DNA of 64,000 nt, taken from NCBI RefSeq assembly GCF_001592305.1, contig NZ_BCWR01000020.1, positions 1 through 64,000 of the forward strand, given 5' to 3'. Source of the stretch: Hydrogenophaga taeniospiralis CCUG 15921 (lineage in GTDB: Bacteria; Pseudomonadota; Gammaproteobacteria; Burkholderiales; Burkholderiaceae_C). Both the position numbers and the translations under genes were made by a program. Within the stretch, counting starts at the first letter, position 1; every line of letters begins with the position of its first letter. Below, piece after piece: positions 10,128 through 18,753 of the stretch. Under the pieces are notes generated by a model, which worked only from the letters and a program-made list of their open reading frames with translations, searched no databases and had not been told where the DNA came from.

Positions 10128-11564
10128 ATGAAAAAGCTCAACACCCTGTTGCCACTGGCCGCCGCCCTCTTGCTGGCCGGCTGCGCCACCGCCCTGCCGC
10201 CGCTGCCGTCGTCCATTCCCACGCCACCCCAGTTCAGGGAACAGCAGCGCCAGAACGAGCACTGGACCATCGCCCAGCCCGCCGAGGCCCAGAGCCGCGG
10301 CAGTTGGTGGAAGGCGTTCAACGACCCGGTACTTGACGACCTGGCCGAGCGCGCCGGTGCGAACAACACCAGCATCCAGGAAGCCGCGGCCCGCCTGGCA
10401 CAGGCGCGCTCCCTGGTGCGCGGTGCGCAGGCCGACCGCGCGCCGCAGATTGGCGTGGGGGCCAACGCATCGCGTGGCGCCGGTGCCAACACCGCCAACG
10501 GTGCTGCACCGGCCACGCTGCTGCAGGCCGGCGTGAACCTCTCATACGAGGTGGACCTGTTCGGGCGGCTGGCGCGCGTGCGCGACGCCGCCACGCTGGA
10601 CGCGCAATCGCGCGAAGCCCTGCTGCAGAGCACACGCCTGCTGGTGCAGGCCGAGGTGGCCCAGACTTACCTGGCGCTGCGCGCGGTCGACACCGAGCGC
10701 ACCCTGGTGCAGGACACCGCCACCGCGTATGCCGACACCCTGCGCCTCACGCAGCGCCGTTTCGACGCTGGCGACGTGGCCGAGCTCGACGTGATCCGCA
10801 TCCAGACCGAACTCGCCGCCACCGAGGCCGAGGTGTTCGCGCTCAGCCGAAGCCGCGCCGAGCTGGAACACGCGCTGGCCGTGCTCGTGGGCGAGCCGGC
10901 TTCAAGCTTTGCGCTTGCTTCTACCCAAGGCGCCCGCACCCTGCCGGTGATCCCGGCCGGCGTGCCGGGCACGGTGCTCGCGCGCCGGCCCGACGTGGCC
11001 GCGGCCCAGGCTTCGCTGCTGGCCGCGCAGGCCCGCGTGGGCGTGGCCCAGGCCGCGTGGTTCCCCAGCGTGTCGCTCACGGGCGCGGCGGGCTATGCCT
11101 CGCCCGACATCGGCGACCTGTTCAAGTGGTCGGCCCGCGCCTGGGGCATCGGCGCGCTGATGTCCGTGCCGCTGTTCGACGGCGGTCGGCGCGAAGCCGG
11201 CGTGCAGGGCGCGCAGGCGCAGCTGGACACCGCCGCCGCGAGCTACCGGGGCCAGGTGTTGAACGCCTTCCGCGAGGTCGAAGACCAGCTCTCCGCCCTG
11301 CGCCTGCTGCAGGACCAGTCGCAGGCCCAGGGCCGCGCGGTGAGTGCCGCGCAGCGCGCCAGCGCGATCTCGGAAACGCGCTACCGCAACGGCCTGGTGA
11401 GCCAGCTCGAACTGCTGGACGCGCGCCGCAACGAGCTGCTCAACCGCCGGCAGGCGCAGCGCGTGGAAGCGGCGCAGCAGCAGGCCACGGTGCTGCTGAT
11501 CCGGGCCATCGGGGGTGGCTGGGAGACGGCGGCTCCATCGGGGGACAGCAAAGTCCGGTCGTGA
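10128..11564 (+). CDS. Outer-membrane efflux channel lipoprotein (OprM/TolC-like)
   Basis: 478 residues with a lipoprotein signal peptide ending LLLAGC, so Cys19 is the lipidated residue. Two outer-membrane-factor repeats follow, with NSIQ/ARxLVxxAQAD-like helices and the second-repeat RRPDVAAAQASLLAAQARVG signature. AAGGAG sits 6 bases before the ATG, which is preferred over an upstream TTG. It forms the trimeric channel of the pump. The operon ends here, 67 bases before a convergent gene. Confidence 0.95.
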   Translation: MKKLNTLLPLAAALLLAGCATALPPLPSSIPTPPQFREQQRQNEHWTIAQPAEAQSRGSWWKAFNDPVLDDLAERAGANNTSIQEAAARLAQARSLVRGAQADRAPQIGVGANASRGAGANTANGAAPATLLQAGVNLSYEVDLFGRLARVRDAATLDAQSREALLQSTRLLVQAEVAQTYLALRAVDTERTLVQDTATAYADTLRLTQRRFDAGDVAELDVIRIQTELAATEAEVFALSRSRAELEHALAVLVGEPASSFALASTQGARTLPVIPAGVPGTVLARRPDVAAAQASLLAAQARVGVAQAAWFPSVSLTGAAGYASPDIGDLFKWSARAWGIGALMSVPLFDGGRREAGVQGAQAQLDTAAASYRGQVLNAFREVEDQLSALRLLQDQSQAQGRAVSAAQRASAISETRYRNGLVSQLELLDARRNELLNRRQAQRVEAAQQQATVLLIRAIGGGWETAAPSGDSKVRS

Positions 11565-11631
11565 CGCACGGCATGTCGGACATCTCAGATCAAACCCCGG
11601 CAGTCAATGCCGAGAAGCTTGGGCGCGCCTA

Positions 11632-12351
11632 TCAGACCTCGCTGGCATCGCACTCCCGAAGATGCCCATGCTCAAGCCGGAAAAACCGGTTGCAGTACAG
11701 CCGCACCATGTCGCTGGAATGCGACGCGAACACGAAAATGCCCACGGACTTCACCAGCGCTTCCATGCGCTCCTGGGCATGCTGGCGGAACTCGGCGTCG
11801 CCCAGGCCGAAGATCTCGTCCACCAGCAGGATGTCGGGGCGGGTCGAGGTGGCGACGGCGAAGATCAGGCGCGCGACCATGCCAGACGAGTAGGTGCGCA
11901 CCGGCATCTGCAGAAAGTTGCCGAGCTGGGTGAAGCGCTCGATCTCCTCGATGTGCTGGCGCACGTCGGCGACTTTCTCGCCCATCAGCAGGCTCATGCG
12001 CGTGATGTTCTCGTAGCCCGAGAGTTCGCTGTCCATGCCCGCGCCGAGTTCGAGCATGGTGGCCACGCGCCCCTGCCGCTCGATCGTCCCATGTGTCGGC
12101 GAGTAGATGCCCGCCATGGTGCGCAGCAGCGTGCTCTTGCCCGCGCCGTTGTGCCCGACCAGGCCCACCGCGTCGCCCCGGCGCAGCTCGAAACTGACGT
12201 CCTGCAGAGCGGTCACCATCTGCACCCGCCCGGACTCGCGCTCGATGCTGCCCCCGGTGCTGATGCGCACGAGGTGGTTGCGCAGCGACATGCCCCGGCT
12301 GTTGTAGACCGGGTAGCGCACGGTCACTGCATTGAATTTGAGTGAGGCCAT
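11632..12351 (-). CDS. ABC transporter ATPase for polysaccharide export (Wzt/KpsT-type)
   Basis: 239 residues with Walker A GHNGAGKSTLL, signature TYSSGMVARL and Walker B DILLVDEIFGLGD. The unusual signature loop and the VRYPVYNSRGMSLRNH N-terminus are typical of polysaccharide and teichoic-acid exporters. It lacks the C-terminal carbohydrate-binding domain of O9a-type Wzt, so it resembles KpsT/TagH-short forms. The ATG lies 2 bases after the permease stop. No glycosyltransferase genes are nearby, so the cargo is unknown. Confidence 0.9.
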   Translation of the reverse strand: MASLKFNAVTVRYPVYNSRGMSLRNHLVRISTGGSIERESGRVQMVTALQDVSFELRRGDAVGLVGHNGAGKSTLLRTMAGIYSPTHGTIERQGRVATMLELGAGMDSELSGYENITRMSLLMGEKVADVRQHIEEIERFTQLGNFLQMPVRTYSSGMVARLIFAVATSTRPDILLVDEIFGLGDAEFRQHAQERMEALVKSVGIFVFASHSSDMVRLYCNRFFRLEHGHLRECDASEV

Positions 12352-12353
12352 GG

Positions 12354-13151
12354 TCAGACCCAGAACGCGATGCGGTGGTGCTTGCGGTTGAACAGCCACA
12401 GGCTCAGGCTGCCGCCCACCAGCAGCAGGCCCAGGTTGGTCCAGATCACGAAGTCCGGCGGCGCCGAGCCCATGAGCGGGTAGCGGATGACTTCGATGAA
12501 ATGGGAGATGGGATTGGCCCACAGATAGACCTGGCTGAAGGGCAGGAACTCGGGCCGGTAGAACACCGGGCTGAGCAGCATCAGCAGGGGCAGCGCCGAC
12601 CCGATGAGGTATTCCAGATCGCGGAAGCGCGCACCCAGAATGCCCACGAGCAAGGCCAGCCAGAGCAGGTTGAGCGTGACCAGGACCACGCCGGGCAGCA
12701 CCAGCAGCAGGTACAGGCTGGGCTGCAGGCCGACGCCCCAGGCCACGGCGGCAAAGACCGGCACGCTGTGCAGCAGGTTGATCAGGTGGCGCAACAACAG
12801 CTGCGTCGGGTAGATCGACAGCGGCAGGTTGATGTTGCGGATCAGCGCCGACTGGCGGCTGAACAGGGCCGAGGCATCGCCCAGCACCCCGGCGATGAAC
12901 TGCCAGAGGATCAGGCCGGCGGTCACCGTCGGCATGAACTCGCGCACATCCTTGTGCATGAGCTCGGCCCAGAGCAAGCTCAGGCCCACGGCGCCGATGG
13001 CCGTGCCCAGCGTCATCCACAGCGGCCCGAGCACGCTGCGCTTGTAGCGCGCCCGCAGATCGCTCATGGCCATGAAAGCGATCGCGCGGCTGTAGGCCAG
13101 GGACTGGGTGATGTCCTGCAGGGCGGGGGACGAACGCGACCAGGCGTGCAT
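12354..13151 (-). CDS. ABC-2 type polysaccharide export permease (Wzm/KpsM-type)
   Basis: 265 residues with an amphipathic N-terminus (SDLRARYKRSVLGPLW) and six membrane helices, the ABC-2 exporter layout. PISHFIEVIRYPLM near the C-terminus is characteristic of Wzm/TagG. It pairs with the ATPase directly downstream. An in-frame GTG at 13184 would add 11 residues; neither start has a good ribosome site, and the ATG was chosen. Confidence 0.88.
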   Translation of the reverse strand: MHAWSRSSPALQDITQSLAYSRAIAFMAMSDLRARYKRSVLGPLWMTLGTAIGAVGLSLLWAELMHKDVREFMPTVTAGLILWQFIAGVLGDASALFSRQSALIRNINLPLSIYPTQLLLRHLINLLHSVPVFAAVAWGVGLQPSLYLLLVLPGVVLVTLNLLWLALLVGILGARFRDLEYLIGSALPLLMLLSPVFYRPEFLPFSQVYLWANPISHFIEVIRYPLMGSAPPDFVIWTNLGLLLVGGSLSLWLFNRKHHRIAFWV

Positions 13152-13343
13152 GGAACGCTCAGGCCAACGATAGCGTTCGGGCACAGCGTGCGCGGCGGCC
13201 CGCGACTGGAGGCGCGGCCGCAGCTGCGGCTATGGCGAGGGTTTTCCCTGTCTCGGGGAAGGCTTCAGGTGTCGGGCTCATCGGCCCAGTTTACCCGCGC
13301 GCCTCGTGCAGAGGCGCGGGCATTCCGTCCGGCCCGAAGAGGT

Positions 13344-13481
13344 TCAGCGGCCAAACAGCCCCAGCAAGCCGATGATGATCAGGTAGACGGCGACGATGGT
13401 GTTCAGCAGGCGGGGCATCACCAGGATGAGGATGCCGGCGATGAGGGACACCAGGGGTCCGATGCTCAGGTGCAGATTCAT
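13344..13481 (-). CDS. DUF3096-like small membrane protein
   Basis: A 45-residue protein (MNLHLSIGPLVSLIAGILIL...) with two hydrophobic helices joined by MPRLLN, matching the short DUF3096 family of inner-membrane proteins. AAGGA lies 9 bases before the ATG. It stands alone between the ABC exporter and the marR gene. Function is unknown; members are often stress-associated. Confidence 0.75.
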   Translation of the reverse strand: MNLHLSIGPLVSLIAGILILVMPRLLNTIVAVYLIIIGLLGLFGR

Positions 13482-13614
13482 GAGGGTTTTCCTTGTTGGA
13501 GGGGTCGGGCACGGGCGCCGCGCCCGATCTCTCGGAAAGCACCGCCGTGGGAACCCATGATTTTGCGCGACCGGCCGGGCTGTCTGTGCGACGTCGAACA
13601 GACGCCGGGCCGCC

Positions 13615-14094
13615 CTACCGCGTGGCGTCGCTGGGCGCGCGGCTCATCTCGTTGTTCTGCGTCACCAGCAGGTTCAGCAGGCGCATGAACTCGCTGCGCT
13701 GGCGCTCGGTGAGGGGCGCGAGGATCTGGTCCTGCGCGCGCAGCATGGCGGGCACGGCCTCGGCCAGCAGGGCCTGCCCGGCGGGCGTCAAGGCCAGTTG
13801 GCGCGCGCGCCGGTCTTCGGGCGCCGTGCGGCGCACCAGCCAGCCCCTCGCTTCGAGCCGGTCCACCACGCCGCCGGTGGTGGAGGCGTCCAGCGCGATG
13901 GTGCGCGCCAGCGTGCGCTGGTCGATGCCGGGCTGGTTGCCCACGGTCTGCAAGGCCGCGTACTGAACAGGGGTGATGCCCAGCTCGCCCGTTTCCTGCA
14001 GAAAGATGCCCACGGAGATCTGGTGCAGGCGCCGGATCGCGTGCCCGGGCTGCAGGTCGATGTTGATGGCGGAAGGTTCTACGGTGCTTGTCAT
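13615..14094 (-). CDS. MarR-family regulator of the gentisate operon
   Basis: 159 residues with the MarR winged-helix fold. Helix 3/4 is RTLARTIALDASTTGGVVDR, and the wing is RRTAPEDRRARQLALTPAG. It is divergent from the 3-hydroxybenzoate/gentisate genes. Similar MarR proteins repress aromatic catabolic operons until the aromatic acid binds, so repression of the neighbouring operon is the likely job. Palindromes in the intergenic region are candidate operators. Confidence 0.9.
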   Translation of the reverse strand: MTSTVEPSAINIDLQPGHAIRRLHQISVGIFLQETGELGITPVQYAALQTVGNQPGIDQRTLARTIALDASTTGGVVDRLEARGWLVRRTAPEDRRARQLALTPAGQALLAEAVPAMLRAQDQILAPLTERQRSEFMRLLNLLVTQNNEMSRAPSDATR

Positions 14095-14150
14095 GGTGAT
14101 CGGCGTCCAGGGTTAACCCGGATTTGGTGCCCGGTCATATTAGCACTACA

Positions 14151-14177
14151 CTTATGATAAGCATACTGATGATATGC
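14151..14177. promoter_or_regulatory. Palindromes in the marR/gentisate promoter region
   Basis: CTTATGATAAG (14151-14161) is a perfect odd palindrome. It is directly followed by GCATA-N7-TATGC (14161-14177). Both lie 45-70 bases before the monooxygenase ATG in an AT-rich stretch, as expected for a MarR operator. Binding is inferred from position only. Confidence 0.45.
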
Positions 14178-14221
14178 ATGCAATCTTTGGAAGCCATCGT
14201 CTTTTCACAGGAATCGCAACC

Positions 14222-15442
14222 ATGAACACACCCTCTTCCGATCTGCCGGTGCTGGTGACCGGCGGTGGCATCGGTGGCCTGGCCGTGGCGCTGGCGCTGG
14301 TGCGCCAGGGCTTCACCGTGCAGGTGTTCGAGCAGTCGCCCGAGATCGGCGAAATCGGCGCCGGCATCCAGCTCGGGCCCAACGCCTTTCACGCGTTCGA
14401 CGCGCTGGGCGTGGGCGACAAGGCGCGCGGCCGCGCCGTCTACACCGACGAAATGGTCATGCACGACGCCATCGACGAATCGCTGATCGGTCGCATCGAG
14501 ACCGGCGAAGCGTTCAGGCAGCGTTTCGGCAACCCCTACGCCGTGATCCACCGTGTGGACATCCACAAGTCATTGCTCGAAGGCGCGGTCGAAACCGGGC
14601 GCGTCGCGTTCTTCACCAGCACCCGCATCGTGAAGGTCGAGCAGGACGACGCGGGCAAGACCGTGACCGCCATCGACCAGAACGGCCAACGCTGGACCGG
14701 CCAGGCGCTGATCGGCGCCGACGGCGGCAAGTCGGTGGTGCGCGCGCAGTACGTGAACGACCCGCCGCGCGTGACCGGCCACGTGGTCTACCGCGCCGTG
14801 GTCGACAAGGCCGATTTCCCGGACGACCTGAAATGGAACGCCGCCAGCCTCTGGGCCGGCCCGAAATGCCACCTCGTGCACTACCCGCTGCGCGGCGGCG
14901 AGCAGTACAACGTGGTCGTGACCTTTCACAGCCGCCAGCAAGAGCAGTGGGGCGTGACGGACGGCAGCAAGGAAGAGGTGGAAAGCTACTTCCAGGGCAT
15001 CAGCCCCAAAGCGCGCCAGCTGATCGAACTGCCCAAGACCTGGAAGCGCTGGGCCACGGCCGATCGCGAACCGATCGCCACCTGGGTCTTCGGCCGCGCC
15101 ACCCTTCTGGGCGACGCCGCCCACCCGACCACGCAGTACATGGCGCAGGGCGCCTGCATGGCGATGGAAGACGCCGTCACGCTGGGCGAAGCCCTGCGCG
15201 TGACGAACAAGGACTGGGACGCGGCATTGGCGCTGTACCAGAAGAGCCGCGTGACCCGCACCGCGCGCATCGTGCTCAGCGGCCGCGAGATGGGCCGGCT
15301 GTACCACGCCGTCGGGGTGGAGCGGCTGGTGCGCAACAGCCTGTGGAGGGGGCGCAGCCAGGAACGTTTTTATGACGCCATGGAGTGGCTGTATTCGTGG
15401 CGAGTCGAGAACTGTCTCGACTCGACCCCCGCGCCGGCCTGA
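14222..15442 (+). CDS. 3-hydroxybenzoate 6-hydroxylase (FAD monooxygenase)
   Basis: 406 residues of the single-component flavin aromatic hydroxylase family. It has the FAD-binding GGGIGG at the N-terminus, the DG motif in LIGADGGKSVVR and the second FAD motif GDAAHP. It would convert 3-hydroxybenzoate to gentisate with NAD(P)H and O2. The substrate call rests on the downstream gentisate dioxygenase and fumarylpyruvate hydrolase; a salicylate 5-hydroxylase would be a multicomponent enzyme, so this single-gene form favours 3-hydroxybenzoate. AGGA lies 9 bases before the chosen ATG; an upstream ATG at 14174 overlaps the operator. Confidence 0.88.
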   Translation: MNTPSSDLPVLVTGGGIGGLAVALALVRQGFTVQVFEQSPEIGEIGAGIQLGPNAFHAFDALGVGDKARGRAVYTDEMVMHDAIDESLIGRIETGEAFRQRFGNPYAVIHRVDIHKSLLEGAVETGRVAFFTSTRIVKVEQDDAGKTVTAIDQNGQRWTGQALIGADGGKSVVRAQYVNDPPRVTGHVVYRAVVDKADFPDDLKWNAASLWAGPKCHLVHYPLRGGEQYNVVVTFHSRQQEQWGVTDGSKEEVESYFQGISPKARQLIELPKTWKRWATADREPIATWVFGRATLLGDAAHPTTQYMAQGACMAMEDAVTLGEALRVTNKDWDAALALYQKSRVTRTARIVLSGREMGRLYHAVGVERLVRNSLWRGRSQERFYDAMEWLYSWRVENCLDSTPAPA

Positions 15443-15549
15443 CGGCCGTCACCCCCTACAAGGGGGCAACGCTGGCGGCCCGGCAAAGCCGGTTCCGCGG
15501 CGTTCACTGAACAAGACATCTCGGGCCCACATCACTTCAGGAGACAAAC

Positions 15550-16587
15550 ATGAGCCACGAACTCGGACGACTCGAAGACCTGCCGCAGGACTACCGCGAC
15601 GACCTGAAAGCGCTGAACCTGGTGCCGCTGTGGCCCAGCCTTCGCGCGGTGCTGCCGCCCCAGGTGCCCACGCGCGCCACCCAGGCCATCCACTGGCCCT
15701 ACGCCACGCTCAAGCCGCTGCTGCTGAAGGCGGGCGAGCTCACGCCCATCGAGAAGGCCGAGCGCCGCGTGCTGGTGCTGGCCAACCCCGGCCACGGGCT
15801 GGAGAACATGAAGGCCAGCCCCGCCATGTACCTGGGCATGCAGCTGCTGCTGCCCGGCGAGTGGGCGCCCAGCCACCGCCACACACCCAACGCGGTGCGC
15901 ATGATCGTGGAAGGCGAAGGCGCCTACACCACGGTCGATGGCGAAAAGTGCCCGATGAGTCGCGGCGACCTGATCCTCACGCCCACCGGCCTGTGGCACG
16001 AACACGGCCACGACGGCACCGAACCCGTGGTCTGGCTCGACGTGCTGGACCTGCCGCTGGTCTATTACATGGAGGCCAGTTACCACATCAACGGAGCGCG
16101 CCAGCAGGTCAAAGAAGGCAGCGGTGACCGCGCCTGGACCCGCGCCGGTGTGGTGCCTACGCAGGTGTTCGCGCGCAGCGACAAGCGTTACCCCATGCTG
16201 CGCTACCCCTGGGTCGACACACGCGCCGCGCTCGTGGCCATGGCCGCCGACCAGCCCGGTCTGGACTGCGTGCAGGCGACCTACGTGAACCCCGAGACCG
16301 GTGGCGACGCGCAGAACATCCTGGGTTTCTACGCGCTCATGCTCAGGCCCGGCCAGACGCTCACGCTGCCGGCCCGCTCACCCTCGCAGGTGTTCCACCT
16401 GATCGAAGGCGGTGTGGACGTGTCCACCTGCGGCAAGACCTTCGGTCTGGTTGAGGCCGACACCTGCTGCGCGCCCGGCTACGAACCCGTGACGCTGAAG
16501 AACCGTTTGATCGGCCAGCCGTCTTTCGTCTTCATCGCGGACGAGTCCCCTCTCCACCGAAAACTTGGGGTCTATGAGACCCGATAA
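15550..16587 (+). CDS. Gentisate 1,2-dioxygenase
   Basis: 345 residues, a bicupin ring-cleaving dioxygenase that opens gentisate between C1 and C2 to maleylpyruvate. The Fe(II)-binding cupin motif is in HRHTPNAVRMIVEGEGAYT and the second part in TPTGLWHEHGHDG. AGGAG lies 5-6 bases before the ATG. It sits between the hydroxylase and the fumarylpyruvate hydrolase, matching the pathway order. Confidence 0.95.
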   Translation: MSHELGRLEDLPQDYRDDLKALNLVPLWPSLRAVLPPQVPTRATQAIHWPYATLKPLLLKAGELTPIEKAERRVLVLANPGHGLENMKASPAMYLGMQLLLPGEWAPSHRHTPNAVRMIVEGEGAYTTVDGEKCPMSRGDLILTPTGLWHEHGHDGTEPVVWLDVLDLPLVYYMEASYHINGARQQVKEGSGDRAWTRAGVVPTQVFARSDKRYPMLRYPWVDTRAALVAMAADQPGLDCVQATYVNPETGGDAQNILGFYALMLRPGQTLTLPARSPSQVFHLIEGGVDVSTCGKTFGLVEADTCCAPGYEPVTLKNRLIGQPSFVFIADESPLHRKLGVYETR

Positions 16588-16605
16588 CTTTTCTGATCGA
16601 ACAAC

Positions 16606-17307
16606 ATGACCCAATACCTCTTCACCCCACCCGCCGTCCAGTCCCTGCCCATCCGCGGCAAGACCGAACGCTTCCCGATCAACCGCATCTTCTGCGTCGG
16701 CCGCAACTACCACGCGCACGCCGTCGAGATGGGCAAGCCGGTCGACAAGAGCGCCGAGCGGCCGTTCTACTTCACCAAGTCGCCGCAGACCCTGGTGCAG
16801 AGCGGCGCGACCGTGGCCTACCCGCCCGGCACGAACAACTACCACTTTGAAATGGAACTGGTGCTGGCCGTGGGCAAGGCCGGTTTCCGCGTCAGCGCCG
16901 ACCAGGCGCATGAAGTGATCTACGGCTACGCGGCAGGACTGGACATGACGCGCCGCGACCTGCAGCTGGTCGCGCGCGACAAGGGCCGCCCCTGGGACCT
17001 GGGCAAGGACATCGAAGAAGGTTCGGTCTGCTCCGAGATCGTGCCGATGCCCGGCGTGGTGGTCGAGAGCGGTGCCATCGCGCTCGAAGTCAACGGCGCC
17101 ACCAAACAGTCGTCCAACGTGGATAAACTGATCTGGAACATCCGCGAAATCATCGCCGACCTGTCCCAGTTCTACCACCTGCAACCCGGCGACCTGATCT
17201 ACACCGGTACGCCCGAGGGCGTGGGTGCGGTGGTCAGCGGGGACCGGATCACTGGGCGGGTGGAAGGGGTGGCCGAGGTAACGTTGAATGTTGGCCCGGC
17301 GGAGTAA
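16606..17307 (+). CDS. Fumarylpyruvate hydrolase (FAH family)
   Basis: 233 residues of the fumarylacetoacetate-hydrolase fold. It starts its core with IFCVGRNYHAHAVEMG, has the metal-ligand acidic cluster FEMELVLAVG and ends with IYTGTPEGVGAV. It would split fumarylpyruvate into fumarate and pyruvate, the last gentisate-pathway step. The start is 18 bases after the dioxygenase stop. No maleylpyruvate isomerase follows, so either the isomerase is elsewhere or this enzyme also takes maleylpyruvate. Confidence 0.93.
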   Translation: MTQYLFTPPAVQSLPIRGKTERFPINRIFCVGRNYHAHAVEMGKPVDKSAERPFYFTKSPQTLVQSGATVAYPPGTNNYHFEMELVLAVGKAGFRVSADQAHEVIYGYAAGLDMTRRDLQLVARDKGRPWDLGKDIEEGSVCSEIVPMPGVVVESGAIALEVNGATKQSSNVDKLIWNIREIIADLSQFYHLQPGDLIYTGTPEGVGAVVSGDRITGRVEGVAEVTLNVGPAE

Positions 17308-17379
17308 ACGCCTCGCGGCCCAAATTCCCGAATCAGTCAGTCCCTGGACGTTGCGAGGGAGTCCATTTATATGGGTAGG

Positions 17380-17685
17380 CTACTTGCGGCGGTAGCCGAC
17401 GGTCGCTTCCCAAGCGATCTCATCTACGTTTACTGGAAGCCCCGTGCGTTCCTTTACCAGTCTTGCAAACCGCTTGATGAGGTACTCGTGAGGTAGATGC
17501 CCTTCATGCGCAACTAAGGACTCTTCGAGCTTGCCCGCCCAATGGGCAACGTCGTCAACTTCCGTCAGTTCGGAAAGTGGCGCAATCAGTCCACTACCCA
17601 AATCGCAAACGATGTTGCCACCATCGACCCGCAACCGTTGATCGAGTTCATCCAGCCACGCTTCGTATTCGTGCAACGGGTTCAT
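17380..17685 (-). CDS. Small hypothetical acidic protein
   Basis: 101 residues with a balanced, protein-like composition (AWLDELDQRLRVDGGNIVCD). There is no membrane segment or recognised motif. Base composition is visibly less GC-rich than its neighbours, which hints at recent arrival. It stands alone between the gentisate operon (convergent) and the hemerythrin gene. I do not recognise it; a small immunity or adaptor protein is possible but unsupported. Confidence 0.6.
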   Translation of the reverse strand: MNPLHEYEAWLDELDQRLRVDGGNIVCDLGSGLIAPLSELTEVDDVAHWAGKLEESLVAHEGHLPHEYLIKRFARLVKERTGLPVNVDEIAWEATVGYRRK

Positions 17686-17751
17686 TGACCGCCCAACCTT
17701 GGTCTAAATATCAACACGCAAGATGCCCACAATGGCAGTTTTTCCAGTGCG

Positions 17752-18324
17752 TCAACCCACCACACCCCGCCGCGCCATCATGTCCGCGCTCATCGCCTGC
17801 AAGGTCTCACCCCGGATGAGCGACCGCGCCGCCGGATAGACCACCCCGTTCTCATCCACCAAGTGCCGCCGGTACAGCGCGTCGTAAGCATCGAAGCACT
17901 GCTGATCCTCCGCAGAAAAACCAGGCCAACCTTCAACGGACTCAACCAGCGCCATCAGCGCCGCCCGCACCTGCGCCCACATCACCGCCATCTCCTGGTG
18001 GTCTTGCTTGAGCCGGATCACCACGGCCACCACGGCGGGGTCGCGTTGGGCGAGCAGCGGTGGGAACACGTGGCGTTCTTCGTCTTCATGGTGGTGCGGG
18101 CCGGCCTGGTCGAAGTAGCGCATCACGTCGCGCGCGGCGTCGCGGGCCTGCGGGTCGGCGCCATGGGTCCTGACGTGTGCGCGCAGCTTGCCCAGCAGGC
18201 CCAGCATGCGCTCGACCCGCTCGTGGCAGGCGTCGAGCATCTCGAACGGGGCCTCGAAGCCCACGCCAGGTGAGGCATGGCCGGGCAGGCTGATGTCGTG
18301 CAAGCGGATGCCGGCCATGGCCAT
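17752..18324 (-). CDS. Hemerythrin-domain protein
   Basis: 190 residues with the four-helix hemerythrin ligand set: HHHEDEERHVFPP, RLKQDHQEM and RRHLVDENGVVYP give the H, HxxxE and HxxxD di-iron ligands. Such proteins bind O2 or NO or support iron-cluster repair. It is the last gene of the nrdJ-nnrS run and overlaps the upstream stop (TGATG), so it is translationally coupled. Context favours a role in nitrosative or low-oxygen stress. Confidence 0.85.
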   Translation of the reverse strand: MAMAGIRLHDISLPGHASPGVGFEAPFEMLDACHERVERMLGLLGKLRAHVRTHGADPQARDAARDVMRYFDQAGPHHHEDEERHVFPPLLAQRDPAVVAVVIRLKQDHQEMAVMWAQVRAALMALVESVEGWPGFSAEDQQCFDAYDALYRRHLVDENGVVYPAARSLIRGETLQAMSADMMARRGVVG

Positions 18325-18728
18325 CACCCGATCTGCACCGGCCGGCCCTGCGGGTCGAACGGGATGTAGGCCTGGATGCGGCCCTGGCGGATCGCCTCCA
18401 CCATCTTCTGCAGCGGCTCGTCGGCGTCGGCGCTGGTGAGCGCCTTGCCCGGCGCGCCCGACATGGCGGCGGCGAAGACCATGCCCCAGGGCTGGCCGAA
18501 AGTGGCCGCTTCCTGCTTGAGCTGATCGAACGAGGCCAGCTCGTCCGGGCTTTTGTCCACGCACATCTGCGGCACCAGGGCGCCGCCCTGGCCTTGTTCA
18601 AAAGCGGCACGCTCTTCGGGCGTGGCGTCGTCCGGCAGCTCGATGCCGGCGAACACGAACAGCAGGCGCTGCGGCAGGGGCTGGGCGCGCGCGGCGCTCA
18701 GCAGGTCGTCAAAACTGGCGATGTTCAT
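18324..18728 (-). CDS. Small conserved protein of the nrdJ-nnrS run
   Basis: 134 residues starting MNIASFDDLLSAARAQPLPQ, with no membrane segment. PQMCVDKSPDEL contains its only cysteine. Proteins like this beside nrdJ are sometimes labelled a ribonucleotide reductase subunit, but nothing in the sequence shows a catalytic or effector domain, so that label is not adopted. Its stop overlaps the hemerythrin start, and its start is 25 bases after the nitroreductase stop. Confidence 0.75.
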   Translation of the reverse strand: MNIASFDDLLSAARAQPLPQRLLFVFAGIELPDDATPEERAAFEQGQGGALVPQMCVDKSPDELASFDQLKQEAATFGQPWGMVFAAAMSGAPGKALTSADADEPLQKMVEAIRQGRIQAYIPFDPQGRPVQIG

Positions 18729-18753
18729 GGGGGGTCCTGGGGGTCAAGGGTCG

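Noticed and set aside
13291..13542. 83-codon Pro/His-rich minus-strand frame
   Set aside because: The same DNA in another frame encodes the DUF3096-like protein with a good ribosome site.
18324..18728. Ribonucleotide reductase subunit
   Set aside because: A label sometimes given to such neighbours of nrdJ; no reductase domain is visible in 134 residues.
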